Position numbers and translations under genes: made by a program. Source: Hyphococcus sp. (GTDB lineage: Bacteria; Pseudomonadota; Alphaproteobacteria; Caulobacterales; Parvularculaceae). Taken from it: 64,000 nucleotides of DNA. The stretch's first letter is position 1. Each line of letters opens with the position of its first letter. The stretch is from contig JAJFGA010000010.1 of NCBI GenBank assembly GCA_021776375.1, positions 48,543-112,542 on the forward strand, given 5' to 3'. Positions 46,198 through 54,662 of the stretch are shown here, in pieces. The notes under the pieces are model-generated. The model saw only the letters and a program-made list of their open reading frames with translations. It made no database searches and was not told where the DNA came from.

Positions 46198-47040
46198 ATG
46201 AAGACCAAAACTTTGATAGTGGTGCTATTTGTCTTTACCGCACCTGCCGCGCTCGGACAGGACATAGACTGGGGTTCTGATGAGCTGCGATCAACCTGGG
46301 AAAATCGCGCTGAATGGCCAACGGTGGAAGTCGGAGATCTGGATATTGATGTTGAAAAACTGATCGGTCTACGCGCCGTCTATCAGCGTCGTACAAACCT
46401 TAACGCAGACGTGCATTCGCAAAAGGCAGTCTTTCAGTATGACGTAGCGAATTGGAATGGCGATCCTGCCTTGCTAACTATATGGAGCGCCTCTGGCGAT
46501 GGCGACAAAGAAGACGTTAGCGACGCAACGGCTCAGTTTATTGGCACGATATCGGATTTGGAAACATTCCAGATGCGCCAATATGTCGGCACATTCGCCG
46601 GCAGCCTTTCCTATTCCAACTTAACTGATGAAAAAAGCGTTGGCGCATCGGTTTCAAACGAGGGTGAGGCATCCAGCCAAGTTATCGATCGCGCTATGGC
46701 GGGGTATGACACGTTGAATATCGGTCAGATACTCGGTTTGTACGACGCCAAACACGGCCTTAAAGCCGGACAAAAATTTAGACTGCCTTACTTTAACTCA
46801 AGTGGTGGCGCGATCGCGCATCAGGAATATTATATTCGCGGGAAGGTTAAGGTTACGGACGAAGGCGGCAAGGAAAGAACGCTGTGGGACGTGTTTTCAT
46901 TATGGCGTAAGGACGGCTATGGGGGCCACTATTATGTTAGCGGAAAAGCACCTTACTTCTGGGGATACAAACTCGATAATGTGGTCACTGGAGACACGCG
47001 CGCAGAGGTGCGATATATAGACCATATACGGATGAATTGA
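46198..47040 (+). CDS. Secreted protein of unknown function, paralogue of the 15296 protein
   Basis: 280 residues with a signal peptide (KTKTLIVVLFVFTAPAALG). The mature part is beta-rich; its C-terminal GQKFRLPYFNSSGGAIAHQEYYIRGKVKV, DVFSLWR and GHYYVSGKAPYFWGYKLDNVV matches in plan the protein encoded at 15296-16057 (SLPFEEGLVVEFPTYTF, YQVHGEE, FWVRKEAPYIVRIEH), suggesting a DUF3108-like domain. Function unknown; periplasmic or outer-membrane associated. It lies alone between gaps of 212 and 23 bases. Confidence 0.75.
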   Translation: MKTKTLIVVLFVFTAPAALGQDIDWGSDELRSTWENRAEWPTVEVGDLDIDVEKLIGLRAVYQRRTNLNADVHSQKAVFQYDVANWNGDPALLTIWSASGDGDKEDVSDATAQFIGTISDLETFQMRQYVGTFAGSLSYSNLTDEKSVGASVSNEGEASSQVIDRAMAGYDTLNIGQILGLYDAKHGLKAGQKFRLPYFNSSGGAIAHQEYYIRGKVKVTDEGGKERTLWDVFSLWRKDGYGGHYYVSGKAPYFWGYKLDNVVTGDTRAEVRYIDHIRMN

Positions 47041-47063
47041 TTGTTGTTGGACTTGCCCAAGCG

Positions 47064-47663
47064 TTAGCTTGACGGGCCCTCGCGCCACCATGGTCGCGTG
47101 TAATAGGCAAACAAGGCAAAAAACCCGAATACGGCAAAGAGCGTAACCCAGCCGATCCAGGCCTGCTCCATTACCAAGGCGCCAACGCTGACAAAGGCAA
47201 AAATCGGCGGCGCCATGCCAACCGCTGAGGTCCAAAGATACGTCCGAAACCTCACCGGACTGAGGCCGGAGCCATAATTAACCACCGTATAGGGAACAAA
47301 CGGGATCATCCGCACGAGCAGAAGGAAGACAGCGCCGCGCTGGTTCACCTGTTTTTCAAAACGCGCCAACGCTTCTTTCGGCAGTAGGCGGTTGACGATC
47401 GGCCGACCCAGCAATCTTGCGAGGTAAAATGCAAGCGCGGCGGCAATCATTGCGCCAATCCAGGTCAATACAAAACCCTCAAGCCGACCGAAGGCGGCGC
47501 CATTGGCAACCGCGATTGTCTCAGCGGGCAGCGGCAAAAAAGACACAACCACCATCGCGCCGACAGCGACCAGCGGCGCCAAAGGTCCCATTTGATCGAT
47601 CATCGTCCGGTATTTTTCCGGGTCCAAAAATAAAGACCAGAATTCAGCGTCGAATATTTCCAT
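47064..47663 (-). CDS. TVP38/TMEM64 (VTT domain) family membrane protein
   Basis: 199 residues, five to six membrane helices. The VTT-domain block is visible: VVVSFLPLPAETIAVANGAAFGRLEGFVLTWIGAMIAAALAFYLARLLGR and LLVRMIPFVPYTVVNYGSGLSPVRFRTYLWTSAVGMAPPIFAFV. DedA/TMEM64 relatives flip lipid carriers or polyisoprenyl phosphates. Start codon 47663. Confidence 0.93.
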   Translation of the reverse strand: MEIFDAEFWSLFLDPEKYRTMIDQMGPLAPLVAVGAMVVVSFLPLPAETIAVANGAAFGRLEGFVLTWIGAMIAAALAFYLARLLGRPIVNRLLPKEALARFEKQVNQRGAVFLLLVRMIPFVPYTVVNYGSGLSPVRFRTYLWTSAVGMAPPIFAFVSVGALVMEQAWIGWVTLFAVFGFFALFAYYTRPWWREGPSS

Positions 47664-47779
47664 TGCGATGCAAGTCTATTCCAAAAATGGCGCGTAGCAT
47701 TAACTGACGACAAGATTGCGGCAAGATGTCAAGCGGTGAGCGGTTCACATGTCGTGATGGGCCGAGCCGGCGGCATACA

Positions 47780-48796
47780 CTAAATCCAACCGCCCGCCTC
47801 ACGGAGGATGATGGTTCGCAGAAGATCGATCGTCTCGGGCGCATCATTAAGGCAGGCGATGGTTTGGAAATGCGCGCCGCCCGCCGCCAGAAAAGTCTGG
47901 CGCAGAGCGATATCGATTTCACAAAGAGTTTCGATGCAATCAGCGACAAAGCCTGGCGTTATCATGGCGATGTTTTTAACGCCCTCGCCTGCAAGCTTTA
48001 TAACCGTTTCCTCTGTCGCCGGCGCCAACCATTGGCCGCGCCCGAATTTCGACTGGAACGCCATCGGCGCATAATCATCTGTCCATCCCATTTGTGCGCG
48101 CAATAGCTGAGCCGTCTCGCTGCAATGAGCATAATAAGGATCGCCGGCGTCAACATAGCGCTGCGGTAGCCCATGAAATGAAATAACAACGCGTTCCGGG
48201 GCAGCCTCGCCAAGCTGCTCGCGCGCAATGCTGGCAAGCGCTTCGATATAGGCGGGATCGCCTGGAAAAGCCGCTGCTGTTCTGGTTTCCGGCTCCCAGG
48301 CCATGTCTTTCAGGGCCTTCATAACCGCATCGTCGACGCTTGCCGTCGTGGTCGCGGAATATTGCGGGTAAAGCGGGACAATCAAAAGCCGGGTGCAGCC
48401 CTGATCGCGCAAAGCGCTGATGCGGCTGGCGACCGACGGCTGACCATAGCGCATCGCCCAGTCGATAATCGTGTTGTCGCCAAAGGCTTTTCCGGCGCCG
48501 AGCGCCTGGGCCCGCGTATAATAGCGCAAAGGGCTTTCATTGCTCTCTGTACGCCATATTTTACCATACTCCCTCGCGGTTGCAACGGGCCGCACATTGA
48601 GGATAATTCCATAAAGGACCGGCAACCATAAAATGCGCGGCAGATCAACAATCCGCGGATCGCTGAGGAATTCGCCGAGATAGCGGCGTACAGCGCTCGG
48701 CGTCGGCGCGTCCGGCGTGCCGAGGTTAACCAGCAACACGCCGACCCGGCCTGACGGCAACGGGTTGGGCGATGCAGATATGTTTGGGTGGTCGAT
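47780..48796 (-). CDS. hemH: Ferrochelatase (start uncertain)
   Basis: The core from GRVGVLLVNLGTPDAPTPSAVRRYLGEFLSDPRIVDLPRILW to the end is a typical ferrochelatase; VVISFHGLPQRYVDAGDPYYAHC carries the catalytic His, and the region AMRYGQPSV and the second motif FQSKFGRGQWLAPATEETV the remaining metal-site residues. The enzyme inserts Fe2+ into protoporphyrin IX. About 335 residues is the family size. The frame stays open to 49225 through Arg/His-rich sequence unlike a ferrochelatase, and no ATG lies near the expected start; candidates are ATC at 48796 (behind AGGGGA) and TTG at 48760. The end position given is therefore an estimate. Confidence 0.93.
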   Translation of the reverse strand: MDHPNISASPNPLPSGRVGVLLVNLGTPDAPTPSAVRRYLGEFLSDPRIVDLPRILWLPVLYGIILNVRPVATAREYGKIWRTESNESPLRYYTRAQALGAGKAFGDNTIIDWAMRYGQPSVASRISALRDQGCTRLLIVPLYPQYSATTTASVDDAVMKALKDMAWEPETRTAAAFPGDPAYIEALASIAREQLGEAAPERVVISFHGLPQRYVDAGDPYYAHCSETAQLLRAQMGWTDDYAPMAFQSKFGRGQWLAPATEETVIKLAGEGVKNIAMITPGFVADCIETLCEIDIALRQTFLAAGGAHFQTIACLNDAPETIDLLRTIILREAGGWI

Positions 48797-48902
48797 GTCG
48801 GTCCCCTGTTCAGCGGTATGTTTGCCGCCCGCGTTACGGTGAGCGTGGCGGCAGTGTTTTTGCGCTGATGCGCGGAAAAAATGAAGGGCTAATCGGAGAT
48901 GC

Positions 48903-49310
48903 TTATGACGCAGTTGGCCCACCGCGAGGGGTATAGCGCGCGGCCTTGTCTTTTGCCCGGTAGCGGGCTTCATCCTGGAGGCGGAATTTGCGGCGCATAT
49001 GGTCTGTTTCGCAAAGCGTGCGGAAGGCAGGCGCCGGTGTTGCCGGCGCATCCCCCTCTTGTGCATCGCGTCGTTCGTGGGCGCGTATCGCCAGGCGGTT
49101 TTTGATGCGATAGGACGCGCGCACAGCGTCCGGTCTGGCAGTCTCGGGGTCTTGGAACAGAGCCAAAAGACCGCGTGCGCCGTTGTCGTCCGCCGCAGCA
49201 TTTTTAATATACCAGGCGAGGACAACCGCGAAGGTCGTCAAAATCGCGATGAATTCAAGAGCTTCCACTGTTAACGGTCTCGCACGGGGTTCGTGGTTTC
49301 GGGGTGCCAT
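48903..49310 (-). CDS. Small membrane protein of unknown function
   Basis: About 135 residues from the ATG at 49310 (an upstream ATG at 49367 also opens). One membrane helix (ALEFIAILTTFAVVLAWYIKNA, about 16-37) precedes a long basic cytosolic or periplasmic tail (RIKNRLAIRAHERRDAQEG, FRTLCETDHMRRKFRLQDEARYRAKDKAARY). Not recognised. Its coding region overlaps the spurious upstream extension of the ferrochelatase frame, which supports the shorter ferrochelatase. Confidence 0.55.
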   Translation of the reverse strand: MAPRNHEPRARPLTVEALEFIAILTTFAVVLAWYIKNAAADDNGARGLLALFQDPETARPDAVRASYRIKNRLAIRAHERRDAQEGDAPATPAPAFRTLCETDHMRRKFRLQDEARYRAKDKAARYTPRGGPTAS

Positions 49311-49507
49311 TCGTACTGCGATTGCCCTGCAATTGCCGTGCAAATTGGTCTTGTTGCTTAACATCAACTCGCTGCCAAGCCGATATTACCCTCAGCCAGG
49401 GGCGGCAGAAGAATAATACGGATACGGCGTATATTTGATAATGCGCCTCTATGCTTTTAGCCATTCCCTGTGAGACAAACTTGACGACAGCAGCCAAAAA
49501 ATGCTGG

Positions 49508-50326
49508 ATGCTGGATATGACCTATACTGGAAAATGGGCGCTGATAACCGGCGCATCGGCGGGGATCGGCGCGGTCTTCGCTAGGGCTTTGTCGGTTCGC
49601 GGCGCCAACCTCGTTCTTGTCGCCCGGCGCGAAGACCGGCTTAAATCTCTCGCTGAAGAACTGAAGGCGGCGCACGCAATTGATGTGCGGATCATCGCTG
49701 CCGACCTTGCTGTCGATGATGCGCCAGATACCGTCTTCGCCCGGCTGAAAGCCGACGGCGTCGATGTCGATATTCTAGTCAACAATGCCGGCTTCGGCAT
49801 GCCCGGCGTCTACACAGAAAACGATTGGCAGGCGCATCGCGATTATCTTGAGCTGATGGTCACCGGCTACGCGCATCTGACGCATCTGTTTCTGCCGGGA
49901 ATGCTGACGCGGGGCTATGGCCGCATCATTCATGTCTCGTCGGTCGCCGGACTGGTTCCGGGCTCCTCCGGCCATACGCTTTATGGCGCTTCAAAAGCAT
50001 TCCTCGTCAGCTTTGCGCAATCGCTGGCCGCAGAATGCGACGGCAAGGGCGTTCATGTCTCGGCTCTTTGTCCAGGCTTTACGTATTCAGAATTTCATGA
50101 CGTCAACGATACGCGGTCGCTCGTCTCGCAAATGCCGAAGTATATGTTTATGCAGCCGGAGCCAGTCGTCGAAGGTGCAATCGCGGCAGTCGAAAAAGGG
50201 CACGTGGTTTACGTGCCAGGCATATGGAACAAATTTGTCGTCTCGCTGATGAAAGCCCTGCCGCGCCCCTGGGCTGCGGCGATGGTGAAAAGACAGTCGG
50301 CGAATTTTAGGCGACAGAGCATTTGA
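49508..50326 (+). CDS. Short-chain dehydrogenase/reductase
   Basis: About 272 residues. SDR motifs are clear: the nucleotide motif TGASAGIGAVFARALSVRG, the NAG motif in ILVNNAGFGMPG, the catalytic Ser in HVSSVAGLVPGSSGHTLYGASKAFLVSF with the Tyr-x3-Lys pair. It belongs to the DltE/YqjQ-like classical SDR group. Substrate not predictable. Two close ATGs (49508 and 49517) are possible starts. Convergent with the TetR gene, 4 bases apart. Confidence 0.92.
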   Translation: MLDMTYTGKWALITGASAGIGAVFARALSVRGANLVLVARREDRLKSLAEELKAAHAIDVRIIAADLAVDDAPDTVFARLKADGVDVDILVNNAGFGMPGVYTENDWQAHRDYLELMVTGYAHLTHLFLPGMLTRGYGRIIHVSSVAGLVPGSSGHTLYGASKAFLVSFAQSLAAECDGKGVHVSALCPGFTYSEFHDVNDTRSLVSQMPKYMFMQPEPVVEGAIAAVEKGHVVYVPGIWNKFVVSLMKALPRPWAAAMVKRQSANFRRQSI

Positions 50327-50330
50327 AGCG

Positions 50331-51020
50331 TTAATCCGACTGCGCGGCGCCAACAGACTTTGACAGCACAAAGCTTTTGATCGCACCAGCGAGCGTTTGC
50401 TCAAACCACGGCCGGGTCGTTTTCCCCCCAAGCAGTGACGCGGAGAAAACGGCTGCGTCGCGCGTCATCCCGCCGAGCATGGCGATCGTGAATGCGGCGA
50501 CTTCCGGCAAGGTGTTTTTTGGGATGGCTGGCGCAAGTCGCCCGAGCGCACTTGCCAGATCTTCGGCGAGTGCGAGCGAGTCTGTCCGTGCGGCTTTCTT
50601 GACGCCGTCAATGACCGCGTCAGGGCGCGCGGCTCTCGCGATCAAGCTCCGGTTCGTTGCTGCATAGTCCATGGCGATCGCGACGGCTTGTTCCGTCCAT
50701 ATGTCGAGTGAAGATGCGCGCGCATTCAGTGATGTCAGCTTACTGATAAATTGTGACCGGCGCTCATGATAAAGCGCGGCGATGGCGGCATCCTTGTTTT
50801 CAAAGCGGCCATAAAAGGCGCCGATTGAAACGCCCGCTGCGGCGGCGAGATCATGGACAGTGGCGACGTCCAGCGCGCCTTTGTCGAGTGCGCCCTCAAC
50901 GGCCTTCAAAATTGCGTCCCGGGTGCGCCGGCTGCGTTCTTGTAGCGCCGGGCGTACGCCAGAGGCGGGTTCCTCGTCTGGCGCTGGAGCGTCAAGGCTG
51001 TCGCCTGCAATTGCGCCCAT
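50331..51020 (-). CDS. TetR/AcrR family transcriptional regulator
   Basis: 229 residues from the ATG at 51020, which has AAGGAAG upstream. The N-terminal helix-turn-helix is RRTRDAILKAVEGALDKGALDVATVHDLAAAAGVSIGAFYGRFENKDAAIAALY; the all-helical C-terminal ligand domain is not typed. It is divergent from a CPBP-family protease; the shared 63-base promoter holds an inverted repeat over both -10 boxes, so self-regulation and control of the protease are likely. Confidence 0.93.
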   Translation of the reverse strand: MGAIAGDSLDAPAPDEEPASGVRPALQERSRRTRDAILKAVEGALDKGALDVATVHDLAAAAGVSIGAFYGRFENKDAAIAALYHERRSQFISKLTSLNARASSLDIWTEQAVAIAMDYAATNRSLIARAARPDAVIDGVKKAARTDSLALAEDLASALGRLAPAIPKNTLPEVAAFTIAMLGGMTRDAAVFSASLLGGKTTRPWFEQTLAGAIKSFVLSKSVGAAQSD

Positions 51021-51032
51021 TTTGGTTCTTCC

Positions 51033-51080
51033 TTGACAAACAGAAATAGAATCATATTCTAATTCTAAATTTGGAGTCAA
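51033..51080. promoter_or_regulatory. Overlapping divergent promoters with TetR operator
   Basis: Towards the protease: TTGACA (51033-51038), 16-base spacer, TATTCT (51055-51060). Towards the regulator: TTGACT (51080-51075 on the minus strand), 18-base spacer, TATGAT (51056-51051). The inverted repeat TAGAAT-CAT-ATTCTA (51047-51061) covers both -10 boxes, and a further ATTCTA half repeat follows. This is a compact autoregulated switch. Confidence 0.75.
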
Positions 51081-51083
51081 CCA

Positions 51084-51731
51084 ATGAAAAAAGCGGCCCT
51101 TTTCGATCTCCTCATTCTGTCGGCGGTATTCTGGTCGGCCTGGGCGTTACGCTTTGCCGGCGTCAGCAATATCGGCGCGATTACCATGGCGGCGGGCGGC
51201 GCTGTCGGCGCGTTCCTAATGTTGCGCCGAAAGATTACTCTTGAGGCGGTTGGCTTGCGACCGTTACGCTGGCGCGATTTTGCACGCAGTTTCGAGGCGC
51301 TCGGCGTCATTGGAGTCAACTATCTGATCGTCGCCCCCATCCTGATCTCGCTGCTCGGCCCGCTGCAAACCTCCTCTGCGCTAAGCGAGCAGCCTCAAAA
51401 CCTTTCCGAGTTTCTTCTCGATATTGTTCTATTCACCTGGATCGCTGCGGCGTTCGGAGAGGAATTCTTTTTCCGTGGGATGGTCTTGAGCCGGTTCCGC
51501 ACGCTTTTCGGCGGCGGCGTTGCGGCGGGCTTCGTCGCCGCGCTAGCGCAGGCGGTCTGGTTCGGCGCTGGACATGCGAGCCAAGGCATCACCGGCATCG
51601 TGCTGACGGGCGCCATCGGGTTTTCGCTTGCGATCTATTTTCTGACGCGGGCGGAAAAATCCCTGACTCCGCTGATCATCGCCCACGCGGCTGCAAATAC
51701 AATGACGCTGACTTTCGCGTACTTCAGTTAA
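51084..51731 (+). CDS. CPBP family intramembrane glutamic endopeptidase
   Basis: 215 residues, about six helices. The CPBP (abortive infection/CAAX-processing) signatures are EEFFFRGMVLSRFR (E-E-x3-R), WFGAGHA and the last-helix HAAANTMT. Members are intramembrane glutamic proteases; bacterial roles include bacteriocin immunity and protein maturation. GGAG precedes the ATG. It is divergent from and probably repressed by the TetR protein; it ends four bases into the malic enzyme gene on the opposite strand. Confidence 0.93.
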   Translation: MKKAALFDLLILSAVFWSAWALRFAGVSNIGAITMAAGGAVGAFLMLRRKITLEAVGLRPLRWRDFARSFEALGVIGVNYLIVAPILISLLGPLQTSSALSEQPQNLSEFLLDIVLFTWIAAAFGEEFFFRGMVLSRFRTLFGGGVAAGFVAALAQAVWFGAGHASQGITGIVLTGAIGFSLAIYFLTRAEKSLTPLIIAHAAANTMTLTFAYFS

Positions 51732-54028
51732 CCCGCCTTCTGCGCCCACGTCCGGTGTTCTTGATCCAATCCATAAGCGGCCATGGCCGCGAGGACGAGG
51801 ACGTCGCCGACGCGGGCGCCGACCTGGGCGATTTGTACCGAGTGCTCAAGTCCGATGAGAACCGGGCCGATGACGATTGCGCCGCCAAGTTCGCCGACGA
51901 GTTTTGTTGAAATGCCCGCTGAGTGAACGCCCGGCGTAATCAGCACATTGGCCTCGCCCTTGAGGCGTGAAAACGGGTAAATTGAGCGAACCCTCTCGTT
52001 GAGCGCCATGCGCGGCGTCATTTCGCCCTCATATTCAAAATCGACATCGCGGCGCTTGTCGAGAATTTCAACAGCGCCGGAGACGCGTCGGGAATGCTCC
52101 GTATCGGGATTGCCAAAGTTGGAATAGGAAACAAAGGCAAGTTTTGGCTCAAAAGATAACCGCCGCACCGCGTGGGCGACCTGCATGGCGATGTCGGAAA
52201 GATCTTTTGCGCTGGGGAGTTCAGTAACGCTGGTATCGGCGACGAACAAAGTACGGTTCTTTGTCAGCAGAATGGACATCCCGATCATCCGTTCGCCGGG
52301 GCGCGGGTCGATGACCATGCGCGTGTTGCCTAGCGCGACATCATAATGGCGCGTTACGCCGGTCACCATGCCGTCGGCATGGCCATGAGCGAGCATGCAG
52401 GCGGCGAAAACATTGCGATCGGTGTTGATCAGACGTTGAGCGTCGCGGCGAAGATATCCTTTCCGCTGCATTCTGTTGTATAAATGATCAGTATAGACAG
52501 GGTTGTTGTCTGAAAGCCGGGCGTTGTGAATTTCAAATTCGCAATCATCCGCCATGCCGAGCGAAGCGAGCCTTTTTTTGATTTCGTCTTCACGGCCAAT
52601 CAGAATGGCGCGGCCGAGGCCTTCCTGCTGAAATCCGTGCGCCGCGCGGATAACTGTTTCTTCTTCGCCTTCGGCAAAAACAATTCGTTTTGGCTCTTCG
52701 TTGGCGCGCAAGGTGGCCTGCACTTTTTGTAGGAACGAGGCTGAGGGGTTAAGTCTCGCGGCGAGGGTTTGTTTGTAGCCTTGCAGGTCTTCAATCGGGC
52801 GCCTCGCAACGCCGCTGTCGCCGGCGGCTTTTGCCACCGCCGGAGGGATTTCGGAAATCAGCCGCGGGTCGAACGGCGCCGGTATGATGTAGCCCGGCCC
52901 GAATTGCAGGCGTTTGCCATAGGCGGCGGCGACCTCATCGGGGACATCGGCGCGGGCGAGCTTGGCGAGCGCTTGGGCGCAGGCGATTTTCATCTCTTCG
53001 TTGATGGTGCGCGCTCTTGCATCGAGGGCGCCGCGGAAAATGTAAGGGAAGCCGAGTACATTATTGACCTGGTTCGGATAGTCCGACCTTCCGGTGGCGA
53101 TGATGGCGTCATTGCGCACCGCTTCAATTTCTTCCGGCAGGATTTCCGGCGTCGGATTGGACATCACGAAAATGATCGGGTTTTTGGCCATCGATTTGAC
53201 CATCGGCTGCGTGACTGCGCCGCCGACCGAAAGACCGATACAGACATCCGCGCCGTCCATCGCCTCAACTAAAGTGCGTTTGTCGGTTTCCACCGCATGG
53301 GCGGAGCGCCACTGGTCCATGCTGTCCGGGCGTCCTTTATAGAGGACGCCCTTTCGTCCGCATACCAGCACATTTTCGTGACGAACGCCCATCGCCTTAA
53401 TAAGGCTGACCACTGATAACGCCGCGGAGCCGGCGCCGGCGACGGCGATTTTGGCTTCTGATATCGACTTGCCGGCAATATCGAGCGCATTCAATAGACC
53501 TGCCGCGGTAATGATCGCGGTACCGTGTTGATCGTCGTGAAACACCGGAATATCCATCAGCTCTTTCAGCCGCTGCTCGATGATAAAGCTTTGCGGTGCG
53601 GCGATGTCTTCAAGGTTGATGCCGCCAAAGCTTGGGCCGAGATATTTCACCGCATCGATAAATTCGTCTGGGTCTTTTGTGTCAATTTCAATATCGATGG
53701 AATCAATGTCGGCGAAGCGTTTGAACAGAACGGACTTGCCTTCCATCACCGGCTTGGCGGCGAGCGCGCCAAGATCGCCCATGCCGAGGATTGCCGTTCC
53801 GTTAGTGATGACCGCGACCATGTTGCCTTTGGCGGTGTAATCATAGGCGGCGTCCGGATCGTCGGCGATTTTTTGCACAGGGACGGCGACGCCGGGGGAA
53901 TAGGCCAGCGATAAGTCGCGCTGTGTCGCCATCGGTTTTGTTGGCGTGATTTCCAGCTTGCCGGGCTTGCCACGGCTATGAAACAGGAGCGCTTCTTCGT
54001 CGGTGAATTTTGTGGTGTTGTCGTCCAT
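51728..54028 (-). CDS. maeB: NADP-dependent malic enzyme with C-terminal phosphotransacetylase-like domain
   Basis: About 766 residues. The N-terminal malic enzyme (about 1-410) shows LAYSPGVAVPV, IDSIDIEIDTKDPDEFI, PVFHDDQHGTAII and a nucleotide motif VAGAGSAALSVVSLIKAMG; the C-terminal part (about 425-766) is a phosphate acetyltransferase-like domain (FAEGEEETVIRAA, MVTGVTRHYDVALGNTRMVI) thought to be regulatory. It decarboxylates malate to pyruvate giving NADPH. Start at 54028 with GGGA upstream; an in-frame extension to 54109 lies over a repeat and is not used. Confidence 0.96.
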   Translation of the reverse strand: MDDNTTKFTDEEALLFHSRGKPGKLEITPTKPMATQRDLSLAYSPGVAVPVQKIADDPDAAYDYTAKGNMVAVITNGTAILGMGDLGALAAKPVMEGKSVLFKRFADIDSIDIEIDTKDPDEFIDAVKYLGPSFGGINLEDIAAPQSFIIEQRLKELMDIPVFHDDQHGTAIITAAGLLNALDIAGKSISEAKIAVAGAGSAALSVVSLIKAMGVRHENVLVCGRKGVLYKGRPDSMDQWRSAHAVETDKRTLVEAMDGADVCIGLSVGGAVTQPMVKSMAKNPIIFVMSNPTPEILPEEIEAVRNDAIIATGRSDYPNQVNNVLGFPYIFRGALDARARTINEEMKIACAQALAKLARADVPDEVAAAYGKRLQFGPGYIIPAPFDPRLISEIPPAVAKAAGDSGVARRPIEDLQGYKQTLAARLNPSASFLQKVQATLRANEEPKRIVFAEGEEETVIRAAHGFQQEGLGRAILIGREDEIKKRLASLGMADDCEFEIHNARLSDNNPVYTDHLYNRMQRKGYLRRDAQRLINTDRNVFAACMLAHGHADGMVTGVTRHYDVALGNTRMVIDPRPGERMIGMSILLTKNRTLFVADTSVTELPSAKDLSDIAMQVAHAVRRLSFEPKLAFVSYSNFGNPDTEHSRRVSGAVEILDKRRDVDFEYEGEMTPRMALNERVRSIYPFSRLKGEANVLITPGVHSAGISTKLVGELGGAIVIGPVLIGLEHSVQIAQVGARVGDVLVLAAMAAYGLDQEHRTWAQKAG

Positions 54029-54054
54029 CTTATTTTCCCGCACAAATTGCCTAT

Positions 54055-54161
54055 CTAGAGCGTGTTCACAAAAAGTGTTAGCGGTTTTCGGGTTCGAACA
54101 CGCGACCACTAAAGAATCTAGACCACGTTCTCCGGCCGGGCAAATTGTGAACGTGGTCTAG
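54055..54161. repeat. Two adjacent hairpins, putative dispersed repeat copy B
   Basis: TCTAGAGCGTGTTC (54055) and TCTAGACCACGTTC (54117) start two consecutive inverted repeats: GCGTGTTC (54060-54067) / GAACACGC (54096-54103), and a perfect 12-base pair CTAGACCACGTT (54118-54129) / AACGTGGTCTAG (54150-54161). The first contains the palindrome GTTCGAAC. Order of anchors resembles the block at 1560-1643. Confidence 0.6.
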
Positions 54162-54205
54162 CGCTTAAGCGGTTGCCCCTCCCGACGCAAGAAAGCCCCT
54201 CGCCG

Positions 54206-54571
54206 ATGCCAGTTAAACCACCAGCAATTAAATTAAAGCGCGCCTATGAAAGCCCATCCAAATCGGACGGCCGGCGCATATTGGTGGAGCGATTATGGCC
54301 GCGAGGAATTAAGAAAGAGGATGCGGTCTTGTTTGTCTGGGCCAAAGACATCGCGCCGAGCACGGATTTGCGCAAATGGTATGATCACGATCCCGCGAAA
54401 TGGCCGGAATTTCAAAAGCGCTACGCTAAGGAGCTGGCCGCCAACGCCGAAGAGGTCGGCAGGCTGCGCGCGCATTGCAAGGCGGGGGTCGTGACATTTA
54501 TTTTTGCGGCCAAAGACGAAGAGCGCAATAGCGCGGTTGTTTTGAAGACATATATCGAAAACCTCGCTTAA
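54206..54571 (+). CDS. DUF488 family protein
   Basis: About 121 residues. RILVERLWPRGIKKEDAVLFVWAKDIAPSTDLRKWYDHDPAKWPEFQKRYAKEL is the full DUF488 signature, a small family found with or without metal-regulated partners. Function is unassigned. An ATG at 54206 is preferred over a TTG at 54173. Its first bases follow the double hairpin repeat. Confidence 0.93.
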   Translation: MPVKPPAIKLKRAYESPSKSDGRRILVERLWPRGIKKEDAVLFVWAKDIAPSTDLRKWYDHDPAKWPEFQKRYAKELAANAEEVGRLRAHCKAGVVTFIFAAKDEERNSAVVLKTYIENLA

Positions 54572-54662
54572 GCGCCCCGGCGCCGGCCATTGCAGGCGGG
54601 CGGTAAAGCGCTTACCTAAGGCCCCCGCTCTAAAGCCCCGTCAGGCAACGAAAGTCGCACGC

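Noticed and set aside
48797..49225. 143-codon N-terminal extension of ferrochelatase
   Set aside because: Arg/His-rich, not part of the family, and overlaps a more protein-like frame on the same strand.
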